A DNA stretch of 8,553 nt, from the NCBI GenBank assembly GCA_007134175.1, contig SLLF01000007.1, forward strand, positions 1 to 8,553, in the 5' to 3' direction. This DNA comes from Kiritimatiellia bacterium (GTDB taxonomy: Bacteria; Verrucomicrobiota; Kiritimatiellia; SLAD01). The notes under the pieces were generated by a model, which searched no databases, was not told the DNA's origin, and saw only the letters and a list, made by a program, of their open reading frames with translations. Both the position numbers and the translations under genes were made by a program. Shown one piece after another: positions 7,410 to 8,553 of the stretch (position 1 is the stretch's first letter; every line of letters starts with the position of its first letter).

Positions 7410-8384
7410 ATGGCGGATTATCTGGCGCGCGCGCGCGCGGTTATCGACACGGAAATTGAAGGGTTACAGGTGGTGCGCGACCACTTGCAACAGGGTTTTG
7501 AGGCGGCCGTGCAGGCGATACTGGCGGTCGTGCAGCGCGACGGCAAGGTCGTGGTGACGGGACTAGGCAAGAGCCTGCATATCGGCCAGAAGATCGCCGC
7601 GACGATGACCAGTACCGGCACACCGGCCGTGACCCTCCACCCAGCCGAAGCCCTGCACGGCGATATGGGTATCCTCCAGTCAGGCGACGTGGTACTGGCC
7701 CTTAGTTATACCGGCGCGTCCGACGAATTGCTAAGTTTGCTCCCCCTGATCAAGCGGGAAGCCGGCGCCATCATCGCCATGACCGGCGACCCGGCCAGCC
7801 CGCTGGCCCAGAACAGCGACATCGTCCTGACCGTTACAGTTCCACGCGAGGCCTGCCCGCTCAACATCTCACCCACCGCCAGTACCACCGCCATGCTGGC
7901 CATGGGCGATGCGCTGGCTATGGTACTGCTGGAGGCGCGCGGCTTTACCCGGGAAGACTACGCCAAGCTGCACCCCGGCGGCGCGATCGGACGCGCGCTG
8001 CTGCTGCGCATCAAGGATATCATGCGTACCGGCGACCGGGTGGCTCGCATCGCCCAGGATGCGACCGTTCAAGACGCGCTCTACGCCATGACCGCTGCCC
8101 GTGCCGGATCGGTGGTGATTGTCGCCGAAGACGGGACGGTGCGCGGCATCTTTACCGACGGCGATTTGCGGCGGCACTTGACGGACGGTATGAACCCCGC
8201 CACCGCCAAAACCGCGGCCGTCATGACGGCTCAGCCGGTCGTGCTGCGGGAAACCCAACTGGCGCTTGATGTGCTGGCCCACTTCCGCGAACATCAAGTC
8301 GATGATTTGATCGTGGTGGACGAGGCCGGCCACTTAGTCGGCATGATCGACATCCAGGACTTGCCGAAATTTAAACTGCTTTGA
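7410..8384 (+). CDS. kdsD: Arabinose-5-phosphate isomerase (KdsD/KpsF/GutQ family)
   Basis: This enzyme interconverts D-ribulose 5-phosphate and D-arabinose 5-phosphate in the cytoplasm, the first committed step toward Kdo in lipopolysaccharide. It has an N-terminal SIS domain (about residues 35-180, numbered from the ATG at 7404) and two C-terminal CBS domains (about 205-260 and 270-325). The four catalytic residues of E. coli KdsD (Lys59, Glu111, Glu152, His193) are matched by Lys56 in GLGKS, Glu108, Glu149 in REACPL and His190 in LHPGGA. Its length, 324-326 residues, is normal. ATG 7410 is preferred on ribosome binding site spacing; ATG 7404 would add two residues. Codons just after the start contain a 15-base GC dinucleotide run. 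The gene lies 69 bases after the ABC exporter and 14 bases before an exported protein, suggesting an envelope-biogenesis operon. GutQ or capsule-specific KpsF roles are possible alternatives, since the paralogues share all these motifs. Confidence 0.93.
   Translation: MADYLARARAVIDTEIEGLQVVRDHLQQGFEAAVQAILAVVQRDGKVVVTGLGKSLHIGQKIAATMTSTGTPAVTLHPAEALHGDMGILQSGDVVLALSYTGASDELLSLLPLIKREAGAIIAMTGDPASPLAQNSDIVLTVTVPREACPLNISPTASTTAMLAMGDALAMVLLEARGFTREDYAKLHPGGAIGRALLLRIKDIMRTGDRVARIAQDATVQDALYAMTAARAGSVVIVAEDGTVRGIFTDGDLRRHLTDGMNPATAKTAAVMTAQPVVLRETQLALDVLAHFREHQVDDLIVVDEAGHLVGMIDIQDLPKFKLL
7425..7439 (+). repeat. GC dinucleotide run near the start of the isomerase gene
   Basis: Fifteen bases alternate strictly G and C (seven and a half GC units) and encode Ala-Arg-Ala-Arg-Ala, five codons after the ATG at 7410. 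Alternating GC can adopt Z-DNA and can slip during replication; a two-base change would shift the reading frame. Confidence 0.6.
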
Positions 8385-8388
8385 GGAG
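8383..8388 (+). promoter_or_regulatory. Ribosome binding site of the gene starting at 8399
   Basis: GAGGAG overlaps the isomerase stop and lies 10 bases before the ATG at 8399. A closer ATG at 8389 is followed after one codon by TAA, so it cannot start a gene. Confidence 0.55.
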
Positions 8389-8398
8389 ATGCGTTAAC

Positions 8399-8553
8399 AT
8401 GGGTGGTGCTTACAAAACATCGGCGGCGACGTGCCGCCTGCCAGTCGCGAGAGCGCCCGTTGCGCGGAATTGGTTTCGCGCGAACCGCTGGCTCGTCATG
8501 GCCGCGGCCGGCTTGGCCCTTACCGGCCGGGCGGCGGCGGAGGTACCCCTGGA
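8399..8553 (+). CDS. Exported protein with signal peptide (3' partial), possibly LptA/LptC-like
   Basis: Fifty-one codons are visible before the window ends. The product begins MGGAYKTSAATC, continues with an Arg-rich stretch, and then has a hydrophobic core (WLVMAAAGLALTG, residues 31-43). This is followed by RAAA and then EVPL, which looks like a signal peptidase I site (Ala-x-Ala) with cleavage near residue 47. The n-region is long, and the Met at residue 34 (base 8498) is within the core, so 8399 is the sensible start. The protein should be periplasmic or outer-membrane. Placement 14 bases after a Kdo-pathway isomerase recalls the kdsD-kdsC-lptC-lptA order of E. coli. The mature start would also suit an LptA/OstA protein, but no family-defining residues are visible, so that assignment is context only. 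Confidence 0.6.
   Translation, partial: MGGAYKTSAATCRLPVARAPVARNWFRANRWLVMAAAGLALTGRAAAEVPL

Overview
The window is an 8.55 kb stretch of a GC-rich Gram-negative chromosome, with every convincing gene on the + strand. Two neighbouring genes point to the PVC group, most likely Kiritimatiellota, Lentisphaerota or Verrucomicrobiota. One is a repeat-rich surface protein ending in a PEP-CTERM exosortase signal. The other is a pseudopilin-like protein with a GFTLIE prepilin motif and a variant of the C-terminal H-X9-DG motif that is abundant in those phyla. The taxonomic call is an inference from these family traits only.

Layout. Bases 1-1175 hold the C-terminal part of the PEP-CTERM protein, whose start lies outside the window. 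Bases 1212-2030 hold the prepilin-type protein. Bases 2031-2334 are a 304-base gap with no convincing intact gene. It contains a perfect 9-bp inverted repeat and, on the minus strand, a short stretch resembling the C-terminal end of an aldo/keto reductase, probably a gene remnant. Bases 2335-3780 encode a class I DNA photolyase. Its stop codon directly abuts the start of the first of two ABC exporter half-transporters (3781-5538 and 5535-7340, joined by an ATGA overlap). After 63 or 69 bases comes a KdsD/KpsF arabinose-5-phosphate isomerase (from 7410 or 7404, to 8384). Fourteen bases further, a signal-peptide protein starts at 8399 and runs off the window.

How the genes work together. The two ABC proteins have complementary defects. 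The first has Asp in place of the catalytic Glu of Walker B and lacks the A-loop aromatic; the second has LSTGQ in place of LSGGQ. This is the signature of a heterodimeric exporter with one competent and one degenerate ATP site, of the MdlA/MdlB or BmrC/BmrD type. The isomerase makes the precursor of Kdo, a core sugar of lipopolysaccharide. The next protein is exported and could be an LptA/LptC-type LPS transport factor, though too little is visible to be sure. The right half may therefore be an envelope-biogenesis cluster with a photolyase at its head. No RNA gene, CRISPR array, insertion sequence or other mobile element was seen, and no wholly new system is evident. The most unusual points are the photolyase-exporter coupling, the reductase remnant, the out-of-frame ATG at the photolyase start, and the GC dinucleotide tract at the start of the isomerase gene.
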